A model generated the notes under the pieces. It searched no databases. It saw only the letters and a list, made by a program, of their open reading frames with translations, and was not told the DNA's origin. The position numbers and the translations under genes were made by a program. Below, one piece after another: positions 52,570 to 61,474 of a stretch of DNA of 64,000 nucleotides (position 1 is its first letter; every line of letters begins with the position of its first letter). This DNA comes from Methanococcoides alaskense (lineage in GTDB: Archaea > Halobacteriota > Methanosarcinia > Methanosarcinales > Methanosarcinaceae): positions 620,001-684,000 of the forward strand of contig NZ_JAQFFK010000001.1 of NCBI RefSeq assembly GCF_027594145.1. Reading direction: 5' to 3'.

Positions 52570-52589
52570 GGTCATATCAGTATATGACC
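52570..52589. terminator. Hairpin between hisE and the convergent HTH-CBS gene
   Basis: GGTCATAT - CAGT - ATATGACC makes a perfect 8-bp stem starting right after the hisE stop and covering the last codons of the opposing gene. It lacks a T-run, so it could act as a shared 3'-end structure rather than a classic terminator. Confidence 0.4.
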
Positions 52590-53452
52590 AGTTCATGCAA
52601 TACATCTGTTCTTGATATCATTCCTCTTGGAACTCCATCAATGGTTACGATAAGCCTTCCGATGTTGTGTTCATCGAACATATGAACTGCATCACTAAGG
52701 GATGATTCGCCATCTATTGTAATGACATTCTTTGTCATTATATCCTTTATTTTCAGGGTCATCTTCCCGCTTGCAAGGGTTTTTCCTATGTCCATGAAAG
52801 TTACTATTCCAACTATCTTTCCATTATCTTCCACTGGGGCGCCGTGTATATTGTTCGTAATAAAGATCCGGGCAGCTTCTTGTATAGTGGAATTCGGTTC
52901 TACAGAAACAGTGTCTTTTTTAATATAATGTTTGATGGATTTCTTTGGTAGGGATACCATTTCCGTTATTTCAAAAAGAAGTAAGTTCTCAGTATCATCC
53001 CGGCCAACTACCTCTCCCCTTACTATAAGTCGGTTCACAGGGGTTGGTCCTACTTGTACTTGGTCTCCACTGTTGAATGCTTTGATGTTCCCAAGCACTT
53101 TTATCCTGCCATTGCACAAGTCTGGATGTCTCACTGTTGTAAAACTGATCTCTGCAACAGTGGCACCTTTTACTACCTCTTCATTCTTGTAGATGGGAAC
53201 TTCCGCTTCCTTGTCCATTGCAGTGACGTTCAGGGCTTCGTATGCATCACCGGTTGCTCTGTATCCTCCTTTTGGACCAGGTACTCCCTCTACAAGTCCC
53301 AGCATTTTAAGTGATTGCATCTGATTCCTGACAGTCCCCGGATTCCTGTCTATTAACTCGGCGATCTCCTCACCTTTAACTGCTGATGCCTTCTGACGTT
53401 GAAGGTTGATCAATTCAATGATTATCTCTTTTTGAATGGGGGTTAATTCCAT
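52577..53452 (-). CDS. HTH-CBS transcriptional regulator
   Basis: A 291-residue protein. The N-terminal winged helix has LTPIQKEIIIELINLQRQKA and IAELIDRNPGTVRNQMQSLK, with a wing VEGVPGPKGGYRATGDAYEA. Residues ~85-165 are a beta-rich middle domain, and residues ~170-290 a CBS pair (HYIKKDTVSVEPNSTIQEAA, VEDNGKIVGIVTFMDIGKTL and then DIMTKNVITIDGESSLSDAV). It fits the archaeal COG2524-type regulators, in which an adenosine ligand bound to the CBS pair would modulate DNA binding. It has no adjacent target and the regulon is unknown. Confidence 0.85.
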   Translation of the reverse strand: MELTPIQKEIIIELINLQRQKASAVKGEEIAELIDRNPGTVRNQMQSLKMLGLVEGVPGPKGGYRATGDAYEALNVTAMDKEAEVPIYKNEEVVKGATVAEISFTTVRHPDLCNGRIKVLGNIKAFNSGDQVQVGPTPVNRLIVRGEVVGRDDTENLLLFEITEMVSLPKKSIKHYIKKDTVSVEPNSTIQEAARIFITNNIHGAPVEDNGKIVGIVTFMDIGKTLASGKMTLKIKDIMTKNVITIDGESSLSDAVHMFDEHNIGRLIVTIDGVPRGMISRTDVLHELVIY

Positions 53453-53629
53453 AAGCTCACCGTTATCTCCTACTGGATTTATCTGAATAGGGCTATATAT
53501 ACATGTTGTAAGAATTGCAATGAATGATAATTAATAATCTTTTTATTTAGGGGGCTACACTTCGAGGAACACTAATATATAGCTTATGCGAGTTTGAAGC
53601 TGATTATAGCTAATTATAGGTAAAAGATC

Positions 53630-54712
53630 ATGATATTTGAGAAGATTCACACGGTTCCGACTTCGGACGAGCTTATTGATAAAGCATTTCGGAGAGCAGC
53701 GCGTGCAAAGGCAGGAAAGACGGTAAGGGATAAAGACGGTGCAATGAAAGCACATGAGTCTATGATAATGACCTCTGGGAATATCCTATCTGACAATCTT
53801 GCAAATACTGTCAGGCGTTTTCCAAACTTTGATGATCTTTCAGATTTTTATTATGAACTTACTGATGTCGTAGTAGGTATCGATGATCTTCGTATCGCTC
53901 TTGGGTCTGCTGACTGGGCAAGTGCCAAGTTACATGAGATCTCAAGGGAATATGTGGGTAAGATCCGAAAAAGCAAGGACCCGGTAAAGACCCGAAAAGA
54001 GGCATTTGGCCGTATGGCTTCTGTGATAGGTTCTATCAATAAACATCTTGTTTTCCTGAACGAAGCCCGTAATATCATGAGGAAGTTCCCGGATATACGG
54101 GAGGAACCTACAATTGTAGTCGCAGGTTATCCTAACGTTGGGAAATCAAGCTTTGTTGCAATGGTCACCGGTGCAAAGCCGGAAGTAGCTTCCTATCCTT
54201 TTACAACAAAGGGTGTCCTTATCGGGCATTTCGAGAGGAATCATGATAGGTATCAGGTAATCGATACTCCTGGTCTTCTTGACAGGCCGATGTCTGAAAG
54301 GAACGAAGTGGAACTTCAGGCGATCAGTGCGATAAAACATCTTGATGCAGTTGTCCTTTTCATTCTCGATGCAAGTGAGACATGCGGTTACGAGATCGCT
54401 GATCAGAAACGTCTTCTTGATGAAGTCGTGGCAAACTTTGAAATACCGGTCTATGTTGTTGCGAACAAGTGTGACCATGATCTCTTCAAAATACCTGATT
54501 TCGTTGATGTAAAGATGTCAACCGCAACAGGTGAGAATCTCGATTCTATCGTCGACAGACTTGTCGAGATGATCGATGAGACCAATAATGAAAAGGAAGC
54601 AAAAGAAGCAGCTGAAGAAGCGGCTAGAGAACTAAGCGAAGAAATGGCTGAAGAAGCAGCTAAATTAAGCGAAGAATTAGGTGAAGAACTCGATAAAGCC
54701 GATCTTGAATGA
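53630..54712 (+). CDS. NOG1-type GTPase
   Basis: A 360-residue Obg-family GTPase related to eukaryotic Nog1, a 60S assembly factor. The N-terminal ~150 residues are helical (FEKIHTVPTSDELIDKAFRR). The G domain has G1 IVVAGYPNVGKSSFVAMVTG, switch YPFTTKGVLIGHF, G3 VIDTPGLLDRP and G4 VVANKCDHD. The last ~45 residues are an Ala/Glu repeat helix (EAAEEAARELSEEMAEEAAK) of unknown use. A role in large-subunit assembly is inferred from the family. It is a single gene with a TATA-like leader. Confidence 0.93.
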   Translation: MIFEKIHTVPTSDELIDKAFRRAARAKAGKTVRDKDGAMKAHESMIMTSGNILSDNLANTVRRFPNFDDLSDFYYELTDVVVGIDDLRIALGSADWASAKLHEISREYVGKIRKSKDPVKTRKEAFGRMASVIGSINKHLVFLNEARNIMRKFPDIREEPTIVVAGYPNVGKSSFVAMVTGAKPEVASYPFTTKGVLIGHFERNHDRYQVIDTPGLLDRPMSERNEVELQAISAIKHLDAVVLFILDASETCGYEIADQKRLLDEVVANFEIPVYVVANKCDHDLFKIPDFVDVKMSTATGENLDSIVDRLVEMIDETNNEKEAKEAAEEAARELSEEMAEEAAKLSEELGEELDKADLE

Positions 54713-54733
54713 ACTTCAAGATCTAATAAAAAT

Positions 54734-54758
54734 GAACAGGTCCTTTATAGGACTGTTC
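54734..54758. terminator. Hairpin between Nog1 and the aminotransferase
   Basis: GAACAGGTCC - TTTATA - GGACTGTTC folds with one bulged base in the 44-nt gap between two convergent genes and reaches the first base of the opposing stop. The sequence just downstream on the plus strand is AGAGTACTTTTT. It probably serves both transcripts. Confidence 0.45.
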
Positions 54759-55869
54759 AGAGTACTTTTTCCATTATCTGTAAAGCTCTTTTAATCTCAT
54801 CCATTGATGTTGCATAAGACATTCGTATGTAGCCATCTCCGTTCTCACCAAAGGCTGTTCCTGGTACGACAACTACTCCGTTAGCTACCAGCTTATTGGC
54901 AACTTCGGTGCTGTTCTCCACTTTTGGGAAAATATAGAATGCGCCTTTTGGGGGTTCACATTCTATTCCCAGTGCATTGACGCCTTCAACAAGGAAATCC
55001 CTGCGTCTTTTGAACTCATCCCTCATTGTATAAACACAGTCCTGCGGGCCGGTAATGGCGGCAAGGGCTGCTTTTTGTGCAATGGAGTTCGCGCATGCCT
55101 GCACGTATTGATGGACCTTTAGCATCTGCTCGGTATATTCTTTGTTCGCAGCGGTATAGCCGACACGCCATCCGGTCATAGCATATGTCTTTGAGACCGC
55201 ATTGACCGTTATGACATTGTCAGTGAACTTTGCAGGGCTGACGTGCTCTCCTTCGTAAAGGAAATGCTCGTAGACCTCATCGGAGATCAGCGTGATGTCA
55301 TTATCGTCTGCTATCTCGGCATAGGCCTTGATGTCGCTTTTTGAAAGCACTCCTCCTGTGGGATTGCAAGGGGAGTTCACGATGACCGCTTTTGTTTTTG
55401 GAGTTATCTTCTCCAGGACATCTTCCGGTCTCATGGTAAGACCTTCTCCCAATGGGACTCCAACTACCTTTCCACCCATGAAGCCTGCAAGAGCATTATA
55501 GGATACGAATCCCGGGTCGGAGATTATTATCTCATCTCCCGGGTCAACGAGTGCTGCGATGGCTATTTCCAGCGCTTCGGAAGCGCCAGAGGTGACGATA
55601 ATACCATCAGTACTTACCTCAAAACCATTCTCTTCCCTGAACTTCTGGCTTAATGCTTCCCTTAGCTCAATGATCCCGGCACCGTATGTGTATCCGGTAA
55701 ATCTTTCGTTAATAGCATCGATAGCTGCCTGCCTGATGTGGTCGGGTGTGTCAAAATCCGGCTGTCCAAGTCCCAGATTAACCGCATCTGAACCGGCAGC
55801 CTCGAACATCTTTCTGATGCCTGAAATATCAACATCCAGAACACGTTGTGCAAATCCTCTGCCGCTCAT
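54757..55869 (-). CDS. Class I/II aminotransferase, aspartate aminotransferase-like
   Basis: A 370-residue fold-type I PLP enzyme. It has VNLGLGQPDFDTPDHIRQAA, the PLP phosphate region TSGASEALEIAIAAL, VNSPCNPTGGVLSKSDIKAY, the PLP lysine in TVNAVSKTYAMTGWRVGYTA and the substrate Arg in GYIRMSYATSMDEIKRAL. Subgroup I-gamma enzymes use aspartate, but the precise amino acid is not fixed by motif. It lies 12 nt upstream of the hexuloisomerase-like gene's end on the same strand, so the pair may share a transcript. It is convergent with Nog1. Confidence 0.9.
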   Translation of the reverse strand: MSGRGFAQRVLDVDISGIRKMFEAAGSDAVNLGLGQPDFDTPDHIRQAAIDAINERFTGYTYGAGIIELREALSQKFREENGFEVSTDGIIVTSGASEALEIAIAALVDPGDEIIISDPGFVSYNALAGFMGGKVVGVPLGEGLTMRPEDVLEKITPKTKAVIVNSPCNPTGGVLSKSDIKAYAEIADDNDITLISDEVYEHFLYEGEHVSPAKFTDNVITVNAVSKTYAMTGWRVGYTAANKEYTEQMLKVHQYVQACANSIAQKAALAAITGPQDCVYTMRDEFKRRRDFLVEGVNALGIECEPPKGAFYIFPKVENSTEVANKLVANGVVVVPGTAFGENGDGYIRMSYATSMDEIKRALQIMEKVL

Positions 55870-55881
55870 GATATATTCCCC

Positions 55882-56490
55882 TTACTCAAGTTTGGCATGA
55901 CGTGACTTAAGATCTTCCTCGGATGCTCCGGTAATGGAGATAAGCTCTGCGATAACAGCATCAAGGAATACGAGGGATGATATCTCAAAAGAAGTTCCCA
56001 GGGGCGTGAGATTAGAATAGTCTCCACGCATATGTCTTTCAAGGTATCCGCCAGTATCATCCTTTGTCCTTCCCTTTATTTCCATGGTGACATCTGAAAG
56101 ATTGCCGAGTGTGGAATCGCTGTTGGATGTGATTGTTATGAGCTTTGCTCCGATATCCTTTGTTATCTTTCCAAGATTGGATATCGATCTGGTTTCTCCT
56201 GATCCCGATATTGTGACAACTACATCTTCTGGGCGAACTGCAGGGGTGGTGGATTCTCCGACCACGTATGACTTTAAACCAAGGTGCATCAGGCGCATTG
56301 CAAATGCCTTTCCTACAAGACCTGATCTTCCCGCACCCATCACGAATATACCGTCCGCATCAAGGAGGGTTGATATCAGATCTCTGATACTTTCCTTGTC
56401 AAGATCGCTGGCAACACTTTCGATATGGTGTGCCATAAGTTGCATGGATGATATCAAATGCTCACATTTTATTGAAGATACGTCTTTCAT
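55882..56490 (-). CDS. SIS-domain 6-phospho-3-hexuloisomerase-like protein
   Basis: A 202-residue SIS-fold isomerase of the PHI type. It has GIFVMGAGRSGLVGKAFAMR, LMHLGLKSYVVGESTTPAVR, DVVVTISGSGETRSISNLGK and AKLITITSNSDSTLGNLSDV. PHI interconverts hexulose-6-P and fructose-6-P in the reverse ribulose-monophosphate route that many archaea use to make ribulose-5-P for nucleotides. The partner hexulose-6-P synthase is not next to it. It precedes the aminotransferase in the same direction. Confidence 0.85.
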   Translation of the reverse strand: MKDVSSIKCEHLISSMQLMAHHIESVASDLDKESIRDLISTLLDADGIFVMGAGRSGLVGKAFAMRLMHLGLKSYVVGESTTPAVRPEDVVVTISGSGETRSISNLGKITKDIGAKLITITSNSDSTLGNLSDVTMEIKGRTKDDTGGYLERHMRGDYSNLTPLGTSFEISSLVFLDAVIAELISITGASEEDLKSRHAKLE

Positions 56491-56505
56491 AAATATTCAT
56501 TCCTT

Positions 56506-57021
56506 TCATATCTTAGGGCTATCTCTGTGCTTGCCCTCGTCTTTATATGTAATATCCTTTACTTTCCACCCCTCGATATTCTTGAATTCCTCAGATAATC
56601 GAGCGATGTCTGAATCGTCACCGTTCCAGTAGATGTCAAGGTGGACCTCATCCTTCTTCAAATCTTCGATGATGGACTCTGCCAGATGGTAGAGTGCTTT
56701 GTCACTGTAAAATGGGATGTTGAACATGGCACGATATCCATTATGTGTCTTCGCATAGGATACCAGGATATAGCCACTACTTTCATATTCAGTGATCTTA
56801 TCGAAGTCACATACGAGCTCAGTTTCATGGACTGCTGTTTTGTCTATCTTTGAGATGCTGATGAGGGTTTGCCCTACAATGACAGCGGGTGTCTGGCGTC
56901 CGTACCAGATGGATATCTTTCCATAGGTGCAGACAATGTTGACCCCATCTGTCCCCATGGCATAAGAAGACAATGAATGAGTGGCTTCTATTGCTTTTTG
57001 TTTTTTTTCAGCGTTATCCAT
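56506..57021 (-). CDS. Hypothetical protein beside DUF2073 and the Era-like GTPase
   Basis: A 171-residue soluble protein from ATG 57021 (MDNAEKKQKAIEATHSLSSY). It alternates strands and helices (VNIVCTYGKISIWYGRQTPA, SSGYILVSYAKTHNGYRAMF, AESIIEDLKKDEVHLDIYWN) with no cysteine pattern or catalytic motif that I recognise. A GTG 12 nt upstream is possible. It lies 18 nt after DUF2073 on the same strand, so it is probably in the GTPase operon; in related archaea this place may hold another accessory gene. The function is unknown. Confidence 0.5.
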   Translation of the reverse strand: MDNAEKKQKAIEATHSLSSYAMGTDGVNIVCTYGKISIWYGRQTPAVIVGQTLISISKIDKTAVHETELVCDFDKITEYESSGYILVSYAKTHNGYRAMFNIPFYSDKALYHLAESIIEDLKKDEVHLDIYWNGDDSDIARLSEEFKNIEGWKVKDITYKDEGKHRDSPKI

Positions 57022-57039
57022 TAGGTGTCCCACTTATGA

Positions 57040-57408
57040 TTATTTGCTTGAGACGAGTGCACTTATCATGTCACGGTCCTTCTTCAAGGTCTTCAGCTTG
57101 TTGGCAGGCCCTATGACAGTAAGTCGGGTTCGAACTACGTTCTTCTTGAGCAGCTTTCCAAGAAATGATGTATCTGATTGGCTTGGATAACTTTCCATCT
57201 CGATCCCTGAAAAATCATCAGGCTCGATCTGTGTCATCGTCATTTCGATAAGCGTTGCTTCTTCTTCAGGGGTAAGCCCCTTTTCAAGAACGAGGATCTT
57301 CCCATCCTTAATTTCATCAATGATAAATCTAATCTTTTCCACAGGTTGCATTTTTGCGAGTCTGTCCTCTGAGACCAGGTCCATTTGAATTCCCTGCATA
57401 TCGATCAC
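57040..57408 (-). CDS. DUF2073 protein, Era-like GTPase partner
   Basis: A 122-residue protein. It has MQGIQMDLVSEDRLAKMQPV, EKIRFIIDEIKDGKILVLEK, GLTPEEEATLIEMTMTQIEP and DDFSGIEMESYP. This matches archaeal DUF2073, whose genes accompany an Era-like GTPase. Its start overlaps the GTPase stop by 4 nt, so translation is coupled. No catalytic residue is evident; a regulatory or RNA-binding partner role is inferred. The C-terminus is basic (KNVVRTRLTVIGPANKLKTL). Confidence 0.8.
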   Translation of the reverse strand: MIDMQGIQMDLVSEDRLAKMQPVEKIRFIIDEIKDGKILVLEKGLTPEEEATLIEMTMTQIEPDDFSGIEMESYPSQSDTSFLGKLLKKNVVRTRLTVIGPANKLKTLKKDRDMISALVSSK

Positions 57409-58028
57409 CCAAACCTTTTTGCAACTTCATCGTAGAAAGTATCGATGTTCTTTCCCTCAAGGGCAGATATGGCTACCATTGGATGTTGCGGAAATGCCTC
57501 TCTTATTGAAGTGGCTGAGGATTCCGGAAGGTCTGTCTTGTTGGCAACGATAAGTAATGGTAAGTTCCTTGCTTCCATATTCCCAATGACCGTAACATTG
57601 ACCTGGGTATATGGGTCTTCAGTTGCATCCATTACCAGTATGACCCCGTCAAGGTTCTCCAGCCACTTTACTGCTTCGATGACCCCTTCGGTCGCTTCCT
57701 TTGCTCTTCTTTTGGATTCTGCTTCATTCATTCCAAGTTCCATGAACTCATGGAAATCGATCTTTGTTGCAAGTCCGGGTGTATCAATGATGTCAAGACT
57801 TATCGATCCACCGTTTGATTGGATGGTAACTCCTTCTCGTCGTCTTGCACGGCGGGTTTCGTGGGCAATGTGGGATACTGAGCCCATGGCATCGCCTGTC
57901 CAGTCTCTGAGTATCCGGTTTGCAAGTGTGGTCTTTCCTGCATTGGGCGGACCATAAATACCGATTCGTGCATTCTTTTTGTTAAACAGCCTTTTGAAGA
58001 ATTTCTTAAATGATCCCATTACGCCCAT
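57405..58028 (-). CDS. Era-like GTP-binding protein
   Basis: About 207 residues of a P-loop GTPase. The basic N-terminus FKKFFKRLFNKKNARIGIYG leads into G1 GPPNAGKTTLANRI. The switch region VSHIAHETRRARRREGVTI, G3 SLDIIDTPGLATKIDFHEFM, G4 PLLIVANKTDLPES and G5-like MVAISALEGKNID follow. It has no KH domain, unlike bacterial Era. ATG 58028 is chosen because GGAGGG lies 5 nt upstream; an open frame reaches 58064. It is coupled to DUF2073 downstream. A role in ribosome or membrane maintenance is a guess. Confidence 0.88.
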   Translation of the reverse strand: MGVMGSFKKFFKRLFNKKNARIGIYGPPNAGKTTLANRILRDWTGDAMGSVSHIAHETRRARRREGVTIQSNGGSISLDIIDTPGLATKIDFHEFMELGMNEAESKRRAKEATEGVIEAVKWLENLDGVILVMDATEDPYTQVNVTVIGNMEARNLPLLIVANKTDLPESSATSIREAFPQHPMVAISALEGKNIDTFYDEVAKRFG

Positions 58029-58169
58029 AAGTTCCCTCCGATGTGATACGGGAATTCCATTCAAATATATACGGTTTGATATTACTCATGTCTTATAAAT
58101 AATAGCCTGAGTATCATTATTCTAATTATGGATTATTAAATATGTCATAATAAATAATCATTCTGGATT

Positions 58170-59198
58170 TTATTTGTTTTGAATTAGTGCCATTGATAGA
58201 TTGATTGCAAGTTCTGCAATATTGGATCCATAATCCCCTATCCTGTCAAGACTGTCTGCCACAGTACCAAGTGCAACAATGGATTCAGGTGACTCAAGAG
58301 TTAAAAGGGATGCATCAAGCGCATTGATCTTTACCTTTGTATCATCTGCCCTTGAGATGACCATATTTGCAAGTTCCGTGTTCTGGGTGTACAATGCCTC
58401 GATAGCATCCTCTACCATTTTACTTGAGGCTTCTGTTGAGGTCTCTATAAGGTCCATTGTTTCAGCAGGGATCTGGATCTCCAATGTCGGTACTATCGCT
58501 GCTATCTTTGCAGCGTGGTCAGCAATACGCTCAAGAGAACTTGCAGCGAGTCTCAGATCGTGATACTCATCGATCGTTGTCTCGGATGCATCAGGGACGC
58601 GCTTTCCACGTAGCACTGCTCTGAACTGCTTTGATATCAACAGGAATAAACGGTCAACTTCATCATCACGCTCTACCACATCAATGGCGAGGTCGTGGTC
58701 ATGTGTCTTTAATGCCTGTATGGCATCCTTTAGCATGGAATTGGAGATGAGGAATATTCGGCGAACACTCTTTTTAATGGATACTTCGTTCGGGTTCAAA
58801 AGGTCCTGAATTAGTACCGTTTTAGCGGTTTCTTCGATTATCTCAGGTCCGATCAGCTTATAACAAACATTTCGGATGGTTTTCTTCTGTTCCGCATGTA
58901 TCCTGTTTGCACGAAGTTCAATAAGATCAGATCCGGACAGGTATGCAGCAATAAGGGTACGTATAAGCTCGTCTCCAGCGTGGTTGCTAACATCTATCAC
59001 ATTCTTTTTCTGGACGGGCGTTCCATCTTCCATAGGTGCAATCGTAAGTGAACCGTCCGATCGTGGTAGAAGTGTCACCTGTGACCCGGTCTTTATTCCA
59101 GCCCTTTCAGCCCATTTTTTTGGGAGTGATACGATGTATGTGGACCCGCCTGTCTGCTGTACCTTTCGTGTTTCTATATCTATCTCTCCTTTCCACAC
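58170..59198 (-). CDS. AbrB-PhoU phosphate regulator
   Basis: A protein of up to 342 residues. The N-terminal swapped-hairpin AbrB domain (VQQTGGSTYIVSLPKKWAER, then GIKTGSQVTLLPRSDG) binds DNA, and residues ~110-330 form two PhoU three-helix bundles (LKDAIQALKTHDHDLAIDVV, RLAASSLERIADHAAKIAA, DRIGDYGSNIAELAINL). It is thought to couple phosphate status to transcription. The only standard start, GTG 59198, sits before the ribosome site GGAGAG; an in-frame ATA at 59177 has ideal 6-nt spacing and gives a family-like N-terminus (IETRKVQQTGG). A TATATAG-TG-CTATATA palindrome precedes it. Confidence 0.85.
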   Translation of the reverse strand: MWKGEIDIETRKVQQTGGSTYIVSLPKKWAERAGIKTGSQVTLLPRSDGSLTIAPMEDGTPVQKKNVIDVSNHAGDELIRTLIAAYLSGSDLIELRANRIHAEQKKTIRNVCYKLIGPEIIEETAKTVLIQDLLNPNEVSIKKSVRRIFLISNSMLKDAIQALKTHDHDLAIDVVERDDEVDRLFLLISKQFRAVLRGKRVPDASETTIDEYHDLRLAASSLERIADHAAKIAAIVPTLEIQIPAETMDLIETSTEASSKMVEDAIEALYTQNTELANMVISRADDTKVKINALDASLLTLESPESIVALGTVADSLDRIGDYGSNIAELAINLSMALIQNK

Positions 59199-59203
59199 CT
59201 TTC

Positions 59204-59219
59204 TATATAGTGCTATATA
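59204..59219. promoter_or_regulatory. Palindromic promoter TATATAG-TG-CTATATA
   Basis: A 16-bp sequence with 7-bp perfect arms, 6 nt before the GTG of the AbrB-PhoU gene and about 27 nt before its in-frame ATA. It can serve as TATA box in either direction and has the symmetry of a dimer operator, so autoregulation by the AbrB domain is possible. A second TATA-like GTATATATTT lies at about 59230. Confidence 0.45.
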
Positions 59220-59280
59220 CGAAGGAGGGTGTATATATTTTTATTCAAGAAATATTATGTGGGGCTGCATTATCCATAGT

Positions 59281-59916
59281 TCAAAAGCCGTATTTTCCAA
59301 TAAGGGGTACAAATATGACCTCCCCCCATGTTCTATAACTGATGTTGCCTTCGTTGTCTTTCCTTACGATGACAAGGTTTTGATGCCGTGTTCCTACTGG
59401 GGCCACCATTATCCCATTCTTCGATAACTGTTCCCTGAGCGGCTGTGGTACCTCGGGGGCCGCAGAAGTCACTGTGATGCGTTCGTATGGGGCGTGTTCA
59501 GGTAGGCCGCAGGAACCGTCATCATGTATTACAGTGACGTTTGAATATCCTGCTCTTTCAAGATTGCTTCTGGCAAGCTCGGCAAGTTCCGGAATTCGCT
59601 CTATTGTGTAGATCTTCCCGTTCTTACCTACAAGTTCAGCCATCACAGCAGCATTATATCCAGATCCGCTTCCAATCTCCAGAATGGTCATACCTTCGGT
59701 AATTTCCAGAAGATCGCACATTATGGCAACCATATGAGGTGCGGAGATCGTCTGATCATGTCCGATGGGTAATGGAGTGTCTGCATAAGCAACACTTTGC
59801 ATATCCTCAGAAACAAAAAGGTGTCGAGGGACCTTTCTCATGGCATTTCGCACTCTCTCGCCAGTCCCGTTCAATTCCAGTGCTCTTATTAATATCTCTT
59901 GTCCCTTTGGCTCCAT
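59281..59916 (-). CDS. pcm: Protein-L-isoaspartate O-methyltransferase
   Basis: A 211-residue repair methyltransferase acting on L-isoaspartyl residues of damaged proteins with SAM. It has [40 protein letters not shown] (family signature), [20 protein letters not shown] (SAM motif I), [20 protein letters not shown] and [14 protein letters not shown] [19 protein letters not shown] 59916 is preferred, with GGAGAAGGG upstream; the reading frame extends to 59937. It overlaps the 3' end of the zinc-finger gene by 28 nt. Confidence 0.93.
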   Translation of the reverse strand: MEPKGQEILIRALELNGTGERVRNAMRKVPRHLFVSEDMQSVAYADTPLPIGHDQTISAPHMVAIMCDLLEITEGMTILEIGSGSGYNAAVMAELVGKNGKIYTIERIPELAELARSNLERAGYSNVTVIHDDGSCGLPEHAPYERITVTSAAPEVPQPLREQLSKNGIMVAPVGTRHQNLVIVRKDNEGNISYRTWGEVIFVPLIGKYGF

Positions 59917-60536
59917 GAGGTTTTCCCTTCTCCCCATCCTGTCCTGCGCTTTTCTATTGAATAGATGCGTTTGATATACTTGGCAGCAACACTATCTCCC
60001 TTTCTGGATCGGAATCCACCATCTCTTATCTTTATCCTGGTGATGTGGAAATTCTTTCCGCCGGCGTTATAGTCTCCACCTACAGCGAACTCAAATTCTC
60101 CCGGGACTTTCTTTTCCAGAGATGTTGAGCCGTTCCTTACCTTCAATGATATCTTTGCAGTAACCTCATCTGTGGCACGTCCCCAGACTACATCGATCTT
60201 CTCGACTTCCTGGCGGTCCACACGGCGACCTTCGGATTCAATTGCAGTGACAATTATGGGATATACTTCGTCAGAGTTCTCATCATCGACCACAAGTTCA
60301 TCATCGATATATAGCATATCCTCTGAGTCGATAGCTGTGTGAAGTGTAAATGAAATATCATCCTTACTAACAATTACTTTTGTAACGATAGGCTTTTTCT
60401 CTTCAATTATAGTTGAGTGGACTGCTCCACATTCCTGGCATTGTACAACGGGATTCTGTCCCGGTCTCATTATCTCGTGCTCTACTGGCTCTTCAGGTGA
60501 GCATACAGGACATTCGACTATTACTTCTTCGTTCAT
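59889..60536 (-). CDS. HVO_0476-type archaeal zinc-finger protein
   Basis: A 215-residue protein. It starts [20 protein letters not shown] and has a matching [15 protein letters not shown], giving a CPxC...CxxC zinc ribbon. Beta-rich middle segments ([40 protein letters not shown]) and a basic C-terminus ([20 protein letters not shown]) suggest nucleic-acid binding. It matches an archaeal family known by the Haloferax name HVO_0476, with no assigned role. ATG 60536 was chosen because the open stretch upstream looks non-coding. It sits between agmatinase (53-nt gap) and pcm. Confidence 0.75.
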   Translation of the reverse strand: MNEEVIVECPVCSPEEPVEHEIMRPGQNPVVQCQECGAVHSTIIEEKKPIVTKVIVSKDDISFTLHTAIDSEDMLYIDDELVVDDENSDEVYPIIVTAIESEGRRVDRQEVEKIDVVWGRATDEVTAKISLKVRNGSTSLEKKVPGEFEFAVGGDYNAGGKNFHITRIKIRDGGFRSRKGDSVAAKYIKRIYSIEKRRTGWGEGKTSWSQRDKRY

Positions 60537-60589
60537 GGTATCTGAGCATATGATTGTTAGACGTGTGTATAAACTTAACCATGAACGTT

Positions 60590-61459
60590 TCATCTCATTG
60601 AGGCAGCATGTGCGGCGATGAATTCGCGAATATATTTTGCGCCAAGTATTGCAGTCTGCCCATTATCATATTCCGGAGATATCTCCACCACATCAAAACC
60701 TCTGGCAATGGGTGCTAATTTCCTTATGATGTCCCTCACTTGTACCGATGAAAGTCCAAATGGTTCAGGTGTTCCCAGTCCAGGTGCAAACGCGGGGTCA
60801 AGTGCATCCATGTCAAGGGAGATGTAGATATTCTCACAATCAAGATATTCCTTGATCTCCTCAGTGAGTCCCTTTATCCCCTTCTCTGTAACATCTTCGG
60901 GAGTATAATAACGGACGTTGTTCTCTTTGGCATAGTCCCATTCTTCCTTTGGACCGCTTCGAATGCCTATGCTGACATAGTTCTCAGTGACCTCTTCGAG
61001 AATATGGCGGGAAATACATGCATGATTGTACTTCATTCCCTCGAACTCATCCCGAAGGTCAAAATGTGCATCCAGTACAACGATTCCGAGATCCTCTCCT
61101 GCATGTTTTGCACAGGCTTTCACACATGGCAATGTCAGTGAGTGTTCCCCTCCCATCATTATCGGGATCTTTCCATCATCAACGATGTTAAGGACATCGA
61201 GATAAAGCTCATCAAGGACATCGTCCACAAGAGCTCCTGCTTCGAAATTTCCTGCATCGTGGGCATGAACCTCTGAAATATCAATATCAAAAAAAGAGTT
61301 ATAACTTTCAAAATTTGCAGTGGCGCTCCTTATTGCATCAGGAGCCCATCTGCTTCCAGCCCTGAACGATGATGTGCGGTCAAATGGTACTCCAAATATG
61401 ACATAACTGGCAGAATCGTAATCTGCCAGTGCATCCATCATGCCAGGCTGGTAAAACAT
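60590..61459 (-). CDS. speB: Agmatinase
   Basis: A 289-residue ureohydrolase hydrolysing agmatine to putrescine and urea with two Mn ions. It has IMMGGEHSLTLPCVKACAKH (first metal His), GIVVLDAHFDLRDEFEGMKY with metal Asp/His residues (DAHFD), and YISLDMDALDPAFAPGLGTP (DxD). The N-terminal SYVIFGVPFDRTSSFRAGSR is typical of archaeal SpeB. It uses the agmatine formed by PdaD (39.0 kb). It starts 15 nt after the eIF5A stop, so both share a transcript, linking polyamine supply with the hypusinated factor. Confidence 0.94.
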   Translation of the reverse strand: MFYQPGMMDALADYDSASYVIFGVPFDRTSSFRAGSRWAPDAIRSATANFESYNSFFDIDISEVHAHDAGNFEAGALVDDVLDELYLDVLNIVDDGKIPIMMGGEHSLTLPCVKACAKHAGEDLGIVVLDAHFDLRDEFEGMKYNHACISRHILEEVTENYVSIGIRSGPKEEWDYAKENNVRYYTPEDVTEKGIKGLTEEIKEYLDCENIYISLDMDALDPAFAPGLGTPEPFGLSSVQVRDIIRKLAPIARGFDVVEISPEYDNGQTAILGAKYIREFIAAHAASMR

Positions 61460-61474
61460 AATATCCCTGAAGGT

